DNA of 64,000 nucleotides from Halomonas sp. A40-4 (GCF_015767635.1 NZ_CP065230.1:2852001-2916000); one strand, 5' to 3'. Shown: positions 1 to 9,520, counted from the stretch's first letter. The notes: generated by a model not told the origin, from the letters alone. A program made the numbers and translations.

Positions 1-60
1 GACCCCAACCGTTGGATGGAGTTGATTGACGTGATTGAACACTGCCGCCTGATTGACTAG
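1..60 (+). CDS. C-terminal end of an unidentified protein (partial)
   Basis: Frame 1 is open from the window edge and ends in TAG at 58-60, giving 19 residues that finish in IEHCRLID. I do not recognise the protein from so short a tail. It reads rightward, opposite to the cassette genes that follow, so it is probably the chromosomal gene flanking the distal end of the integron array. Only the reading frame is seen; that it is a real gene is inferred. Confidence 0.35.
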   Translation, partial: DPNRWMELIDVIEHCRLID

Positions 61-109
61 CGATGTAGACCGTACTATGGCGCTATCCATTTTGCCTCAT
101 CAGTAGCGC

Positions 110-139
110 ATAATGCCGCTGTGCTTTGCCTTGTTAACC
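110..139 (-). other. Possible degenerate or deleted attC at distal array end
   Basis: The stop codon of the acetyltransferase gene lies in GTTAACC (133-139), a core-like sequence, and GCATAAT lies at 110-116. Together they look like the two ends of an attC from which the central stem is mostly missing; only about 30 bases remain, too short for a normal site. It may mark a deletion at the end of the array. Confidence 0.3.
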
Positions 140-640
140 CTTGGCTGAGAATGCCTGATGGTACAACACTTCCCCTCTTGGAAAGCCACCGGAAAATGAT
201 AGAGCCTGAAAATACTCAGGGGGCACACCGGGAAAGACCAGCCCATCTACAACCGTAAATCCGAAGCGACCATAATAGCCAGGATCACCGAGTACTACGC
301 AGCCAGAGGTACCCATTGCCTCAAGGGCAGCAAGGGAGCTTCGCATTAGCTTAGATCCAATACCGAGCCGTTGATATTCAGGAAGAACAGATATTGGTCC
401 AAGCCCAAACCAGCCGGTTGCACCACCTGAAAGAGTTACCGGGGAAATTGCAACATGACCAATAATTTCTTCATCAGACTTAGCCACCTGAGAGATCGTC
501 AACGCTCCCGCACAGCGAAGTGCATCAACAATGAAATGCTCAGTATGATCAGTATGAGGAGCGCTTAAAAACGCCCGCTCAGTAATCTGATGTATCTTCA
601 ACTCATCGCCGACTTTTTCATTACTTATTTCAACATCCAC
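134..640 (-). CDS. GNAT N-acetyltransferase (cassette 5)
   Basis: A 168-residue acyl-CoA-dependent N-acetyltransferase of the YhbS-like GNAT group. The acetyl-CoA binding signature is seen as VLPEYQRLGIGSKLM (the Q/RxxGxG/A pattern) in the middle of the protein, followed by the usual GDPGYYGRFGF segment near the C-terminus. The substrate cannot be told from sequence. The frame is open further upstream, but that extension runs through attC 658-737, so I place the start at the GTG at 640, which has a good AAGAGG Shine-Dalgarno at 647-652 with a 6-base spacer. It is the fifth and last cassette; its stop overlaps a core-like GTTAACC, but a complete downstream attC is not seen. Acetyltransferases are common integron cargo and may act on a drug or a metabolite. 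Confidence 0.75.
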   Translation of the reverse strand: MDVEISNEKVGDELKIHQITERAFLSAPHTDHTEHFIVDALRCAGALTISQVAKSDEEIIGHVAISPVTLSGGATGWFGLGPISVLPEYQRLGIGSKLMRSSLAALEAMGTSGCVVLGDPGYYGRFGFTVVDGLVFPGVPPEYFQALSFSGGFPRGEVLYHQAFSAKG

Positions 641-657
641 ACTAAACCTCTTGCACG

Positions 658-737
658 AATTAACGCAGAGCTTTGCGGCAATTTTGGAACCGCGCGAAGC
701 GGTGAAAAAATTGTCCGGCAACAGCGTCTTGTTATGC
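658..737 (-). other. attC site of cassette 4
   Basis: The right core GTTATGC (731-737) contains the TAA stop of the zinc-ribbon gene, and the left core is AATTAAC (658-664). Inside, ACCGC-GCGAA-GCGGT and CAATTTT...AAAATTG form a long imperfect stem, the structure that integron integrases recognise as single-stranded DNA. Length is 80 bases. Confidence 0.8.
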
Positions 738-1907
738 ATTTCTCTGTCCAATTCTCTCTCTACGCTCTTTCTCAACTTCAATGCAGAATTCCTCAGGAGG
801 AAACATTTCCTGAAAGTCGGTTTCGAAAGTTGCAATCATACGATTGAGGCATCCTATAAGTTTATGAGCGTTGTTCACTGTTTCGCGGATGAGATCACCT
901 TCCACAATGTCAGTGTCCCCGCTTTTTTCAACGTATCGTGTGGTTGCAACTCCCCCATCATGTTCATAGACGTGACGACGGCAAAACATTTTGTTCACGA
1001 AGCTGCGATCCGCTGCCATGCCTTTAAGTAGACTGATATCAAAAAACTTGCTCAATAACTCTTCAAAATTATCAATATTGTGGAACAAAATTTTTTCTAA
1101 TTGTTTCACTCTCGATTCTTTCATCGGTACGTGAGAAATTAGCTGATTTACATAGTCTCGTGCTGCTGCATCAAATTCTGAAACTACCTGCTTAACCGCG
1201 ACAGAAGCAGATACATCACCGCTCTTTAATTTTGATCTGATTTGCTCAAGGGCAACACGTTGCTGTTCGGCCGAATTTCTCCACCCACATGAAGAACAAT
1301 ATCCGTATTTTCCACGAATATCGTTGTAACTATTGCAAGCGGAGCATTTGAATTCTGTTTGCTGGGCTGTAGATGTGTAGTAAAAATCGGGCCTTGGATC
1401 CCCCGTTACGGAGTCTGCTAAGACATCCATATCAATCACTACCTCCCTGGTAGTGTCTACTTCTGCTTCATATATGGCTGTATACAATGACTCTACATAG
1501 TGCGATATGTATACCTTTTGAGGAGGTGTAAGGAAATGATACGACTCCGCACGAACGCCGCAGTACGGACAAGTTAATAGAAATTTCGCAGGGATATTAT
1601 CAGAGCGAAAATGTTTGCTGCAGCGTGGGCATTCATGACCAAATCTACCATGCGAATCTGATGCCATCATCACAGCAATACAATTCGGGAATGGGGGTGC
1701 ATTCCAAGGAGTACCAATACCCCCCATATCTATATTGCCACATGCAAAACCATCAGGATGGGCGTAGACGCCAACAAGACTTGCGGGGCGCGGTGACGAA
1801 TGCGAGTAGCCGATTTGGTGCTTTACCTGGCCCTCTGAGTCACAAATGATAGTGAAAGTGACTTTTCCCCCAGTGTGCCCAACTTCAGTGAAATCCTCTC
1901 TAGTCAT
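732..1907 (-). CDS. Zinc-ribbon protein of unknown function (cassette 4)
   Basis: A 391-residue protein that I do not recognise as a whole. Two pairs of CxxC-type motifs are visible: CPRCSKHF with CPYCGVR, roughly residues 95-120, and CSACNSYND with CSSCGW, roughly residues 190-210. Each set could hold one zinc ion as a rubredoxin-like ribbon. The C-terminal half is charged and helix-rich with no transmembrane segment. The stop codon lies within the attC core GCATAAC, so gene and site form a typical cassette. No strong Shine-Dalgarno precedes the ATG at 1907, so the start is uncertain. The zinc ribbons suggest nucleic-acid or protein binding, which is inference only. Low GC sets it apart from the chromosome. 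Confidence 0.6.
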   Translation of the reverse strand: MTREDFTEVGHTGGKVTFTIICDSEGQVKHQIGYSHSSPRPASLVGVYAHPDGFACGNIDMGGIGTPWNAPPFPNCIAVMMASDSHGRFGHECPRCSKHFRSDNIPAKFLLTCPYCGVRAESYHFLTPPQKVYISHYVESLYTAIYEAEVDTTREVVIDMDVLADSVTGDPRPDFYYTSTAQQTEFKCSACNSYNDIRGKYGYCSSCGWRNSAEQQRVALEQIRSKLKSGDVSASVAVKQVVSEFDAAARDYVNQLISHVPMKESRVKQLEKILFHNIDNFEELLSKFFDISLLKGMAADRSFVNKMFCRRHVYEHDGGVATTRYVEKSGDTDIVEGDLIRETVNNAHKLIGCLNRMIATFETDFQEMFPPEEFCIEVEKERRERIGQRNA

Positions 1908-1934
1908 ATCGTACTGTCGACCCTAAATAATGAT

Positions 1935-2016
1935 GCATAACGCCGCCAGCAGGCAACCATTTGTAGTGGCGCGAAGCGCAACGAAAAACGGGTTGCGCTG
2001 CCTGGCATTGTTGTGC
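1935..2016 (-). other. attC site of cassette 3
   Basis: Ends are GCATAAC (1935-1941) and GTTGTGC (2010-2016). The interior holds a GGCGCGAAGCGCAACG segment and matching CAGGCAACC/GGTTGC arms that fold into an attC-type stem. Length is 82 bases. About 114 bases of non-coding cassette DNA separate it from the stop of the DUF2971 gene. Confidence 0.8.
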
Positions 2017-2130
2017 ATTATCCAGCGAATGCTGGCATTAATCTTGATATAATGACCTACTGAAATAGCGTGCATGCCCAATACTCTCAGGTGCTTTTCA
2101 CTTTACAAGAAATAACTTATCAGCTTACCT

Positions 2131-3081
2131 CTATGGCCGAAAAGGAATATTTGATTTTTCCACAACTACGTCATCGTAAGAATGAGCCTTCAGAAGCTCA
2201 TTAATTGATATATAATTCCGATCGAAGTCAACTCCAGGGCCAATGACAATTCGCTTTATGGGTAGTCTCGGCACTTCTCCATCCTTAAGCAAACTTAAAG
2301 ATAATGGAATATAAGGAATTAAATCACTACCTCTTGCCCTAAATCGGAGGGGCTTTTCGTTCTGAAAAATATTATTGTCATCGCCAGAATAGGAGCATAC
2401 TAAACGGCTTTCTTGCTCTTCACTATAACTTGGATCTTTAAAGGATTTCGCTAAAACGCTCAATGTGAACACCCATTCATCGAACATCAAATCTTTCCAT
2501 TTATTAACGGAAGATACAAACAGATCGAGAAGATCGAAAGCGAGTTCTTCGAGACCATCATCTCCATATATCACGTCGTAATATGAAGCAACTTGGGGAT
2601 GTGGTAATAAACCCTCAAGACTTAGACCAACAGCGTAACCTTTACCGAAGCTACCATATCCTCGCCATTGACTCAGAAGATCTCCGTTCGCGGAGAGGCT
2701 AGTACAGAAGCTAGAATAATTTGAATTCGGATTTCGAAGTGCATCTTGTAACCCTTTAATTACTTCCCGTTCAGTATCATTTATTCCGCCAGGTTTCGAT
2801 TCCATGAGGCTAATTAGTCGTTCGGGTAGGAATGATCCTTCTGATGGATCATTAAGGAAACGAATGTCGGTAGCCCACAAACGACCATTCTGAATTATAC
2901 CAAGCAAACCTTGAGCATCTGTATAGTGGTAGCGGAGTCCATTGTTTCGCCACCCATACCTAGGAAGGTCGTGTTTCTGATGCAAGTAACCGAGTAACAC
3001 CATCATATGTGGGCACTTTATAACTTCCTCACGGGAACATAACTTATCGTAATCGTTCTGCACGCTTTTTTTGTTAGACAA
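2131..3081 (-). CDS. DUF2971 family protein (cassette 3)
   Basis: A 316-residue cytosolic protein with the features of the DUF2971 family: YHYTDAQGLLGIIQNGRLW near residue 50, then the invariant-looking RFLNDPSEG, and SFCTSLSANGDLLSQWRGYG near residue 125. The biochemical role of the family is not established; the HYT...NDPSE...S.FS..WR.YG layout is known mainly from genomic islands, and some members sit in defence islands. The apparent start is TTG at 3081 with weak GGGG upstream; a GTG six codons later is an alternative. It is one of four cassettes here with a clear attC. A role in phage or stress response is a guess from family context, not something seen in this sequence. Confidence 0.7.
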   Translation of the reverse strand: MSNKKSVQNDYDKLCSREEVIKCPHMMVLLGYLHQKHDLPRYGWRNNGLRYHYTDAQGLLGIIQNGRLWATDIRFLNDPSEGSFLPERLISLMESKPGGINDTEREVIKGLQDALRNPNSNYSSFCTSLSANGDLLSQWRGYGSFGKGYAVGLSLEGLLPHPQVASYYDVIYGDDGLEELAFDLLDLFVSSVNKWKDLMFDEWVFTLSVLAKSFKDPSYSEEQESRLVCSYSGDDNNIFQNEKPLRFRARGSDLIPYIPLSLSLLKDGEVPRLPIKRIVIGPGVDFDRNYISINELLKAHSYDDVVVEKSNIPFRP

Positions 3082-3119
3082 GCTTAATCCCCAGAGTTAT
3101 TGAATAATTTTTTCCGGAT

Positions 3120-3204
3120 GCATAACGCCAAAATTCAGCGGCGCCCTGACAAGGGCGTCCGGTGGAGGCCGAAGGCCGGAACGAACTGGAATAACTGGTT
3201 ATGC
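3120..3204 (-). other. attC site of cassette 2
   Basis: Ends are GCATAAC (3120-3126) and GTTATGC (3198-3204), exact inverses of each other. The interior carries GGCGCCCTGACAAGGGCGTC and GAGGCCGAAGGCC hairpins. Length is 85 bases. The stop codon of the 159-residue gene lies in the right core. Confidence 0.85.
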
Positions 3205-3678
3205 ATTAACCGGAGCCTCTGAAACCTCTATGGTTCCCATGACGATAATCTCGAGACATGGATCATCCGTGCGCTTCCCTGAAAAATAGTTATGGGCGCT
3301 TTCCTCAAATTCAGGAGCGGTACAGTCTAGCCACTTGGAGTCAGCGATGAACGAGGAAGAACCTTTTTGAATAATTGCTTCATAGAGTGAACGTTTTCCA
3401 CCCCACCATCTCTCATTAGCTTTGACCGCAGTATCAAGATCTGGGAAAAGATAAAGAGCGCCCATTCGACTGGGAAGATGCGGATAGTGAGCCCTTCTGA
3501 CCTCCTCAAATACCGTCTCCTTCTCTCGGTCTGTATGGACAGCTTCGTACCTAGACACGACACCACTCAAGCTAGGATCTAATTCACGCATCATAGAGGG
3601 CGACTGAAAAATTCCTTTGCAGATCTTCAGGTTGTGATGAAAAATCACATCGCTATCGTCAGCAGCCAAATATCTCAT
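3199..3678 (-). CDS. Hypothetical protein (cassette 2)
   Basis: A 159-residue soluble protein with no signal peptide or membrane segment. I do not recognise it with confidence. Visible features are an aromatic central stretch (residues 75-95, with ALYLFPDLDTA and ERWWGGKR) and an aromatic YFSG motif near residue 130. This layout recalls small single-domain cassette proteins sometimes related to ADP-ribosyltransferase-like folds, but that link is speculative. The ATG at 3678 is preceded by GGGAG at a suitable distance. The stop overlaps the attC core, which supports it as a real cassette gene. Confidence 0.55.
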   Translation of the reverse strand: MRYLAADDSDVIFHHNLKICKGIFQSPSMMRELDPSLSGVVSRYEAVHTDREKETVFEEVRRAHYPHLPSRMGALYLFPDLDTAVKANERWWGGKRSLYEAIIQKGSSSFIADSKWLDCTAPEFEESAHNYFSGKRTDDPCLEIIVMGTIEVSEAPVNA

Positions 3679-3689
3679 TCACTCTCCCT

Positions 3690-3761
3690 GCATAACGCCA
3701 GCATTTGCGGCTGGTTTGGAGCGCAGCGGAAAACCAGTCCGACAACATGCGCTTGTTATGC
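3690..3761 (-). other. attC site of cassette 1
   Basis: Ends are GCATAAC (3690-3696) and GTTATGC (3755-3761). The interior GGCTGGTTTGG and AAACCAGTCC arms pair around GCGCAGCGG. Length is 72 bases. The TAA stop of the 202-residue gene lies in the right core. Confidence 0.85.
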
Positions 3762-4364
3762 ATTTTTGTATTTAACAACATAAGCCTTGTGAGTACCTGC
3801 CAACCCCAACTGGCAGTTAGCAATTGCATACAAGTAGCCCAACCTTGAGTGCCCCTCAATTAGTTGCATCCCCGAGCCTATATCTGAGTATTCGGGTATC
3901 AGGTCATTAGAAAAGCTGTTCACATCCAAAATAACCGGCGGTGTTCGCCAGGTTCCATGATTCTTCCAATGATCTTTGTCTTTTTCGAGGCAAGGTAGCT
4001 GCTCATACGCGATGTAGCTTGCACCTTCTTCAACATAACCTCGATAATCCTCTATAACCTTTACTGATCGAAGCTGATCTAACGAAAAACTCTCCAACTC
4101 AATTTCAATACGATCAAAGTCAATCCAACCATAGTTATTTACACAGTTCCTATCATAGTACAGCCCATAGAGCCACTGCTCCAAAACTTGCTTAGGTATA
4201 TTGAATCGCTCTTTTAATCTGAGATAGTAATCTTCGATTGACTCATCCGAAATGCTGAAACAGTTGAAATCACGATGTGGCTTGAGATCTTTCCAGCTTT
4301 CGCTGGTTCGCTCCCATTCAGCGTCATCAATATACAAACGCCTTACTTCAATTTCCGATAGCAC
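3756..4364 (-). CDS. Hypothetical protein (cassette 1, attI-proximal)
   Basis: A 202-residue acidic, soluble protein that I do not recognise. The C-terminal third contains a proposed beta strand (PPVILDVNSF) and MQLIEGHSRLGYLYA, which resembles the GHxRL step of ParB/Srx-like folds; this is a weak similarity seen by eye. A TTG lies at 4367, but the GTG at 4364 is the better start because AGGAGG (4371-4376) is six bases upstream of it. As the first cassette it would be the one most strongly read from an integron Pc promoter. The stop overlaps the attC core. Confidence 0.55.
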   Translation of the reverse strand: MLSEIEVRRLYIDDAEWERTSESWKDLKPHRDFNCFSISDESIEDYYLRLKERFNIPKQVLEQWLYGLYYDRNCVNNYGWIDFDRIEIELESFSLDQLRSVKVIEDYRGYVEEGASYIAYEQLPCLEKDKDHWKNHGTWRTPPVILDVNSFSNDLIPEYSDIGSGMQLIEGHSRLGYLYAIANCQLGLAGTHKAYVVKYKNA

Positions 4365-4379
4365 CAAAACCCTCCTGAT

Positions 4380-4386
4380 GCATAAC
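4380..4386 (-). other. attI-side core site (GTTATGC on minus strand)
   Basis: GCATAAC on the plus strand reads GTTATGC on the minus strand, directly before the first cassette gene and its AGGAGG ribosome site. No matching inverse core and gene-bearing cassette lies to its right; instead the integrase remnant follows. This marks the attI/first-cassette junction. Confidence 0.6.
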
Positions 4387-4406
4387 AGTGATTCTACACC
4401 CAGCTA

Positions 4407-4448
4407 CAAAACCTCAATGAACGCGACGGCGCATTCATTGGGGTTTTG
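4407..4448. other. Strong hairpin between attI core and intI remnant
   Basis: CAAAACC/GGTTTTG, a G-T wobble, CAATGAA/TTCATTG, one mismatch and GCG/CGC form an imperfect stem of 18 pairs around an ACGG loop. It has no U-run of terminator quality on either strand. It could be part of attI, a stem left from a former attC, or a transcript structure affecting cassette expression. Confidence 0.5.
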
Positions 4449-4555
4449 CAGCCTACCATTTTGACTCTACCCCATTGATTCCCCTGAGAGCAAAGCAAAA
4501 TCTTTCAGTATAGACAAAATTCGCGTGCTTGCGCGATTTGCTATTTTCAATAATG

Positions 4556-4571
4556 CTGTATATAAAATCAG
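4556..4571. promoter_or_regulatory. LexA (SOS) box upstream of intI
   Basis: CTGTATATAAAATCAG fits the gammaproteobacterial LexA pattern CTG-N10-CAG with an AT-rich centre. It lies 24 bases before the integrase start codon and overlaps a TATAAA-like -10. SOS control of integron integrases is established in other bacteria. The box has outlived the gene it would control. Confidence 0.65.
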
Positions 4572-4595
4572 CTAAAAGCCGCATGAGTGCAATCT

Positions 4596-4736
4596 ATGAA
4601 ACTGATGGAGAGGGTGAAGGCTGCCCTCAGAGTCAAGCACTATAGCCTTCGTACTGAGAAAACCTATTGCTACTGGATTCGCTTTTTCATTCGTTTCCAT
4701 AGAATGCGGCTTCCTGCCACCATCGCAGGTCATTAG
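4596..4736 (+). pseudogene. intI: Truncated integron integrase intI (N-terminal 46 codons)
   Basis: Integron integrases are tyrosine recombinases of about 320-340 residues. Here only the N-terminal SAM-like segment remains: KHYSLRTEKTYCYWIRFFIR followed by FHRMRLPATI matches the characteristic start of IntI proteins (HYSLRTEQAYV.WVRRFI.FH..RHP). The frame then ends in TAG at 4734-4736, and I find no later integrase sequence carrying the catalytic R-H-R-Y residues before the TPP riboswitch, so the rest was deleted rather than frameshifted. It faces away from the cassettes, as intI genes do. The product cannot recombine cassettes; excision or gain would need an integrase in trans. Confidence 0.8.
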
Positions 4737-4841
4737 TACTGCAACTTTGGTAGCATCCGCCGAGCCAGCGGCACATCGCCCTGAGCTGACTCCCCTTGCA
4801 TCTCCCCCACCCGCCTCCTACACTCCACCAACGAACAGCTT

Positions 4842-4976
4842 GACGGGGTGCCGGTGATATCCGGCTGAGATGGCGCAGGGCGTAGCAATATTTGCTGCCA
4901 AGCGCTGGTCCCGCTGAACCTGATCCGGCTAATGGGCTGCTTTTGGCAGCACGGGTACCGGCGTAGGGATCAAGCG
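4842..4976 (+). ncRNA. TPP riboswitch (THI element)
   Basis: The conserved parts of the thiamine pyrophosphate aptamer are seen in order: GACGGGGTGCC, GGCTGAGA, CCGCTGAACCTGATCCGG with CTAAT, and CGGCGTAGGGATCA. The P3 arm carries an extra stem with pyrophosphate-domain spacing longer than the minimal aptamer, and the second arm has an added GCTGC...GCAGC hairpin. It controls tenA-thiC, both thiamine genes, which fits its ligand. The expression platform is described in the next entry. Confidence 0.93.
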
Positions 4977-5048
4977 ATGGCCATGGCTAGCTTTCTCCCA
5001 CGATCACACGCCGCCCTCAGTGCCATTCCCTCGATCCCTCTCGCCTGC

Positions 5049-5072
5049 CCTCCGGATCATTACTACCGGAGG
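5049..5072 (+). promoter_or_regulatory. Shine-Dalgarno-sequestering hairpin of tenA
   Basis: CCTCCGG (5049-5055) and CCGGAGG (5066-5072) are perfect inverted repeats, and the second arm contains the GGAGG ribosome site of tenA four bases before its ATG. In the ligand-bound state this stem would block translation, the usual mode for proteobacterial TPP switches. No U-tract follows, so translational rather than transcriptional control is favoured. Confidence 0.7.
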
Positions 5073-5076
5073 CATC

Positions 5077-7666
<2,590 letters not shown>

Positions 7667-7700
7667 AACAACCGCCTCGTGAATAACGCGGCTGAATAAG

Positions 7701-7740
7701 GTGGCGCTTGAGTGTTGCAAGCCTCAAGGGTCACTTTTTT
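7701..7740 (+). terminator. Probable terminator after thiC
   Basis: GTG...CTTGAG and CTCAAG...CAC form an interrupted stem with a 10-base loop, followed directly by six T residues at 7735-7740. It is weaker than the other terminators in the window but correctly placed after the tenA-thiC unit. Confidence 0.45.
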
Positions 7741-7756
7741 ACATAAGGAGAAGATC

Positions 7757-7792
7757 ATGAAGAAAACTTTGTGTATGATTATCATTTACTGA
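7757..7792 (+). CDS. Possible 11-codon leader peptide
   Basis: MKKTLCMIIIY follows an AAGGAGAAG ribosome site with a short spacer and ends in TGA, 54 bases before the lipoprotein start. The site is better than that of the lipoprotein itself. It may be a leader peptide, or the remnant of a signal-peptide start. Nothing shows it is translated. Confidence 0.25.
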   Translation: MKKTLCMIIIY

Positions 7793-7846
7793 TTCTTCAG
7801 CCCAACAATTCTTTCAACCCCACACCATTCAAGGAACGAATACCCG

Positions 7847-9517
7847 ATGAAAACCAAGCTTTCCCTGGCGGTTACCCTGATCAGCGCTGGCCTGCTTAGC
7901 GGCTGCAGCGATGACAACGCATCAACCGAAGCAGCGACGATGCTGAGTTATATTCCGGCTGATTCCCCTTACTTCATGGCCTCCAGTGAGGCAATGCCCG
8001 AGCAGGAAGCCTTTGATCTCTATCAGCGCTTTCAGCCCATGGCGAGCCTTGAGTCTGATCTGGATGAACTGCGCGCGACGCTGCCCGATATTGACGATGA
8101 AGCGTCGCGGTCAATGATGAAGCTGCTGATCGCCATGGGTGAAGAGCTCGACGGTGTTGAGTCACTGGATGATTTCCATGCGCTGGGCCTGAAGGTGAGC
8201 CCTCGCGCCGCCTTGTATGGACTGGGTATCTTGCCTGTATTGCGCATGCAGCTGCAGGATGAAGAGGCCTTTCGCGAAACGCTTCAGCGCATCCTGACCA
8301 AGGCGGAGATCACCCCCAGCACGGCCACCACCAACGGCACCGAGTACTGGGTCCTGACGCCCGAGGCGCCCGTCCAGGCGATCCTCGTCATTGAAGATCA
8401 GAAGCTGCTGATGTCGGTAGTACCGCAGGATGCCAGCGACGAGTTGCTTGCGCAGGTACTGGGTAGCGATTTGCCTGACAGCAGCCTTGAAGATTCTGGC
8501 GCGCTGGCAGCGCTTGAGCAACGCCATGACTTTACCCCTTACGGTGCCGGGGAAGTCGACTTTTCACGCCTGCTTAATGAGCTCAGCTCTCCTTCCCATG
8601 CAGGTACTCAGGCATTGATGGACGCCGTTGAGGCAGAGCAATTGGATCTGTCTGCCTGCCAAACCGATATTGACCGCCTCACCAGCCGCTTCCCCGGCCT
8701 TGTTATGGGCATGCGCGAGTACAATCAAGACCGCATGGAGATGAATGTCATCCTGGAAACCGATGAAGCGATCGTCAGTGACCTGCGCGCTCTGACCACT
8801 CAGGTGCCAGGTCTTGGCAGCACAGAGGGTATGGCCAGTTTCGGCATGGGCCTGAATTTACCCTTACTGCTTCAGACGGCTCAGAAATATGCCCAGGAAG
8901 TTCGTCAGAATCCCTTCAGTTGTGATGAATTGCAGGATCTGAACAGCGCCTGGAGCGAGATCAACATGGCGATGAACAACCCGGCCACCATGATGATCGG
9001 GTCAGCGCTATCCGGCCTGAGAGCGCGCATCGACAGCCTGACAATGATCGACGGCGAACCCAGTGGCAGCGGCATCCTGACCCTTGCTTCCCCAAACCCG
9101 ATGGGGCTGGTGACGACCGCAGCCACCTTCTTGCCTGAACTGGGCGCTCTTGGGCTTGAGCCAGGCGGAGACGCCAAGCAAATCGAAAGCATGATGCTGC
9201 CGCCCGAAACACCACCGCTGTATGCCGCCATGTCTGACACGGCCATTGCCCTGGGCGCAGACATCAGCGACCCGGCGTCACTGCAGGAAGCACTGCAAGC
9301 CCCTGCGTCAGAGCGCGACCTACTGCTTCATGGTCATCTGACCGGCGAGTTTTATCATTCCCTGGCCGATGTCATGGAGCAGGTGCCTTCCGATGAGCTG
9401 GAAACGTCCGATATTGACATGTTCCGGCAGTATGGGGATATCTACAAGAACATGGAGTACTGGTTCAGAGTGGACGATGCAGGCGTTGAAATGAGTTTCT
9501 CGCTGGAACTGGACTGA
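7847..9517 (+). CDS. Lipoprotein of unknown function
   Basis: A 556-residue exported lipoprotein. The N-terminus MKTKLSLAVTLISAGLLSGC has a hydrophobic core and a clear lipobox with the acylated cysteine at position 20; the next residues are SDD, and an aspartate at +2 would favour retention in the inner membrane by the E. coli rule. The mature part is acidic, helical and rich in Leu, Met and Ala, with no other membrane segment. I do not recognise a catalytic motif; the layout recalls DUF3352-like surface proteins, but only loosely. It stands alone, with a terminator on each side, so it is probably a single-gene unit. Confidence 0.7.
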   Translation: MKTKLSLAVTLISAGLLSGCSDDNASTEAATMLSYIPADSPYFMASSEAMPEQEAFDLYQRFQPMASLESDLDELRATLPDIDDEASRSMMKLLIAMGEELDGVESLDDFHALGLKVSPRAALYGLGILPVLRMQLQDEEAFRETLQRILTKAEITPSTATTNGTEYWVLTPEAPVQAILVIEDQKLLMSVVPQDASDELLAQVLGSDLPDSSLEDSGALAALEQRHDFTPYGAGEVDFSRLLNELSSPSHAGTQALMDAVEAEQLDLSACQTDIDRLTSRFPGLVMGMREYNQDRMEMNVILETDEAIVSDLRALTTQVPGLGSTEGMASFGMGLNLPLLLQTAQKYAQEVRQNPFSCDELQDLNSAWSEINMAMNNPATMMIGSALSGLRARIDSLTMIDGEPSGSGILTLASPNPMGLVTTAATFLPELGALGLEPGGDAKQIESMMLPPETPPLYAAMSDTAIALGADISDPASLQEALQAPASERDLLLHGHLTGEFYHSLADVMEQVPSDELETSDIDMFRQYGDIYKNMEYWFRVDDAGVEMSFSLELD

Positions 9518-9520
9518 TAC

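Larger units (their letters stand above)
110..4736 (-). mobile_element. Decayed chromosomal integron: five cassettes, truncated intI
   Basis: Five genes on the minus strand are separated by palindromic sites 72-85 bases long whose ends are GCATAAC and GTTATGC or close variants, as in integron attC sites. Three of the four clear attC sites carry the stop codon of the preceding gene inside their core, a usual cassette arrangement. At the right end a divergent integrase start (4596-4736) is cut after 46 codons, so the array cannot supply its own recombinase. The array reads leftward away from the integrase, the canonical polarity. The cassette DNA is visibly AT-richer than the flanking chromosome. 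Without a full intI it would be classed as an attC cluster lacking a functional integrase. Confidence 0.85.

Noticed and set aside
641..835. N-terminal extension of the cassette GNAT gene
   Set aside because: It runs through the attC at 658-737 and part of the neighbouring gene; the GTG at 640 has a proper ribosome site.
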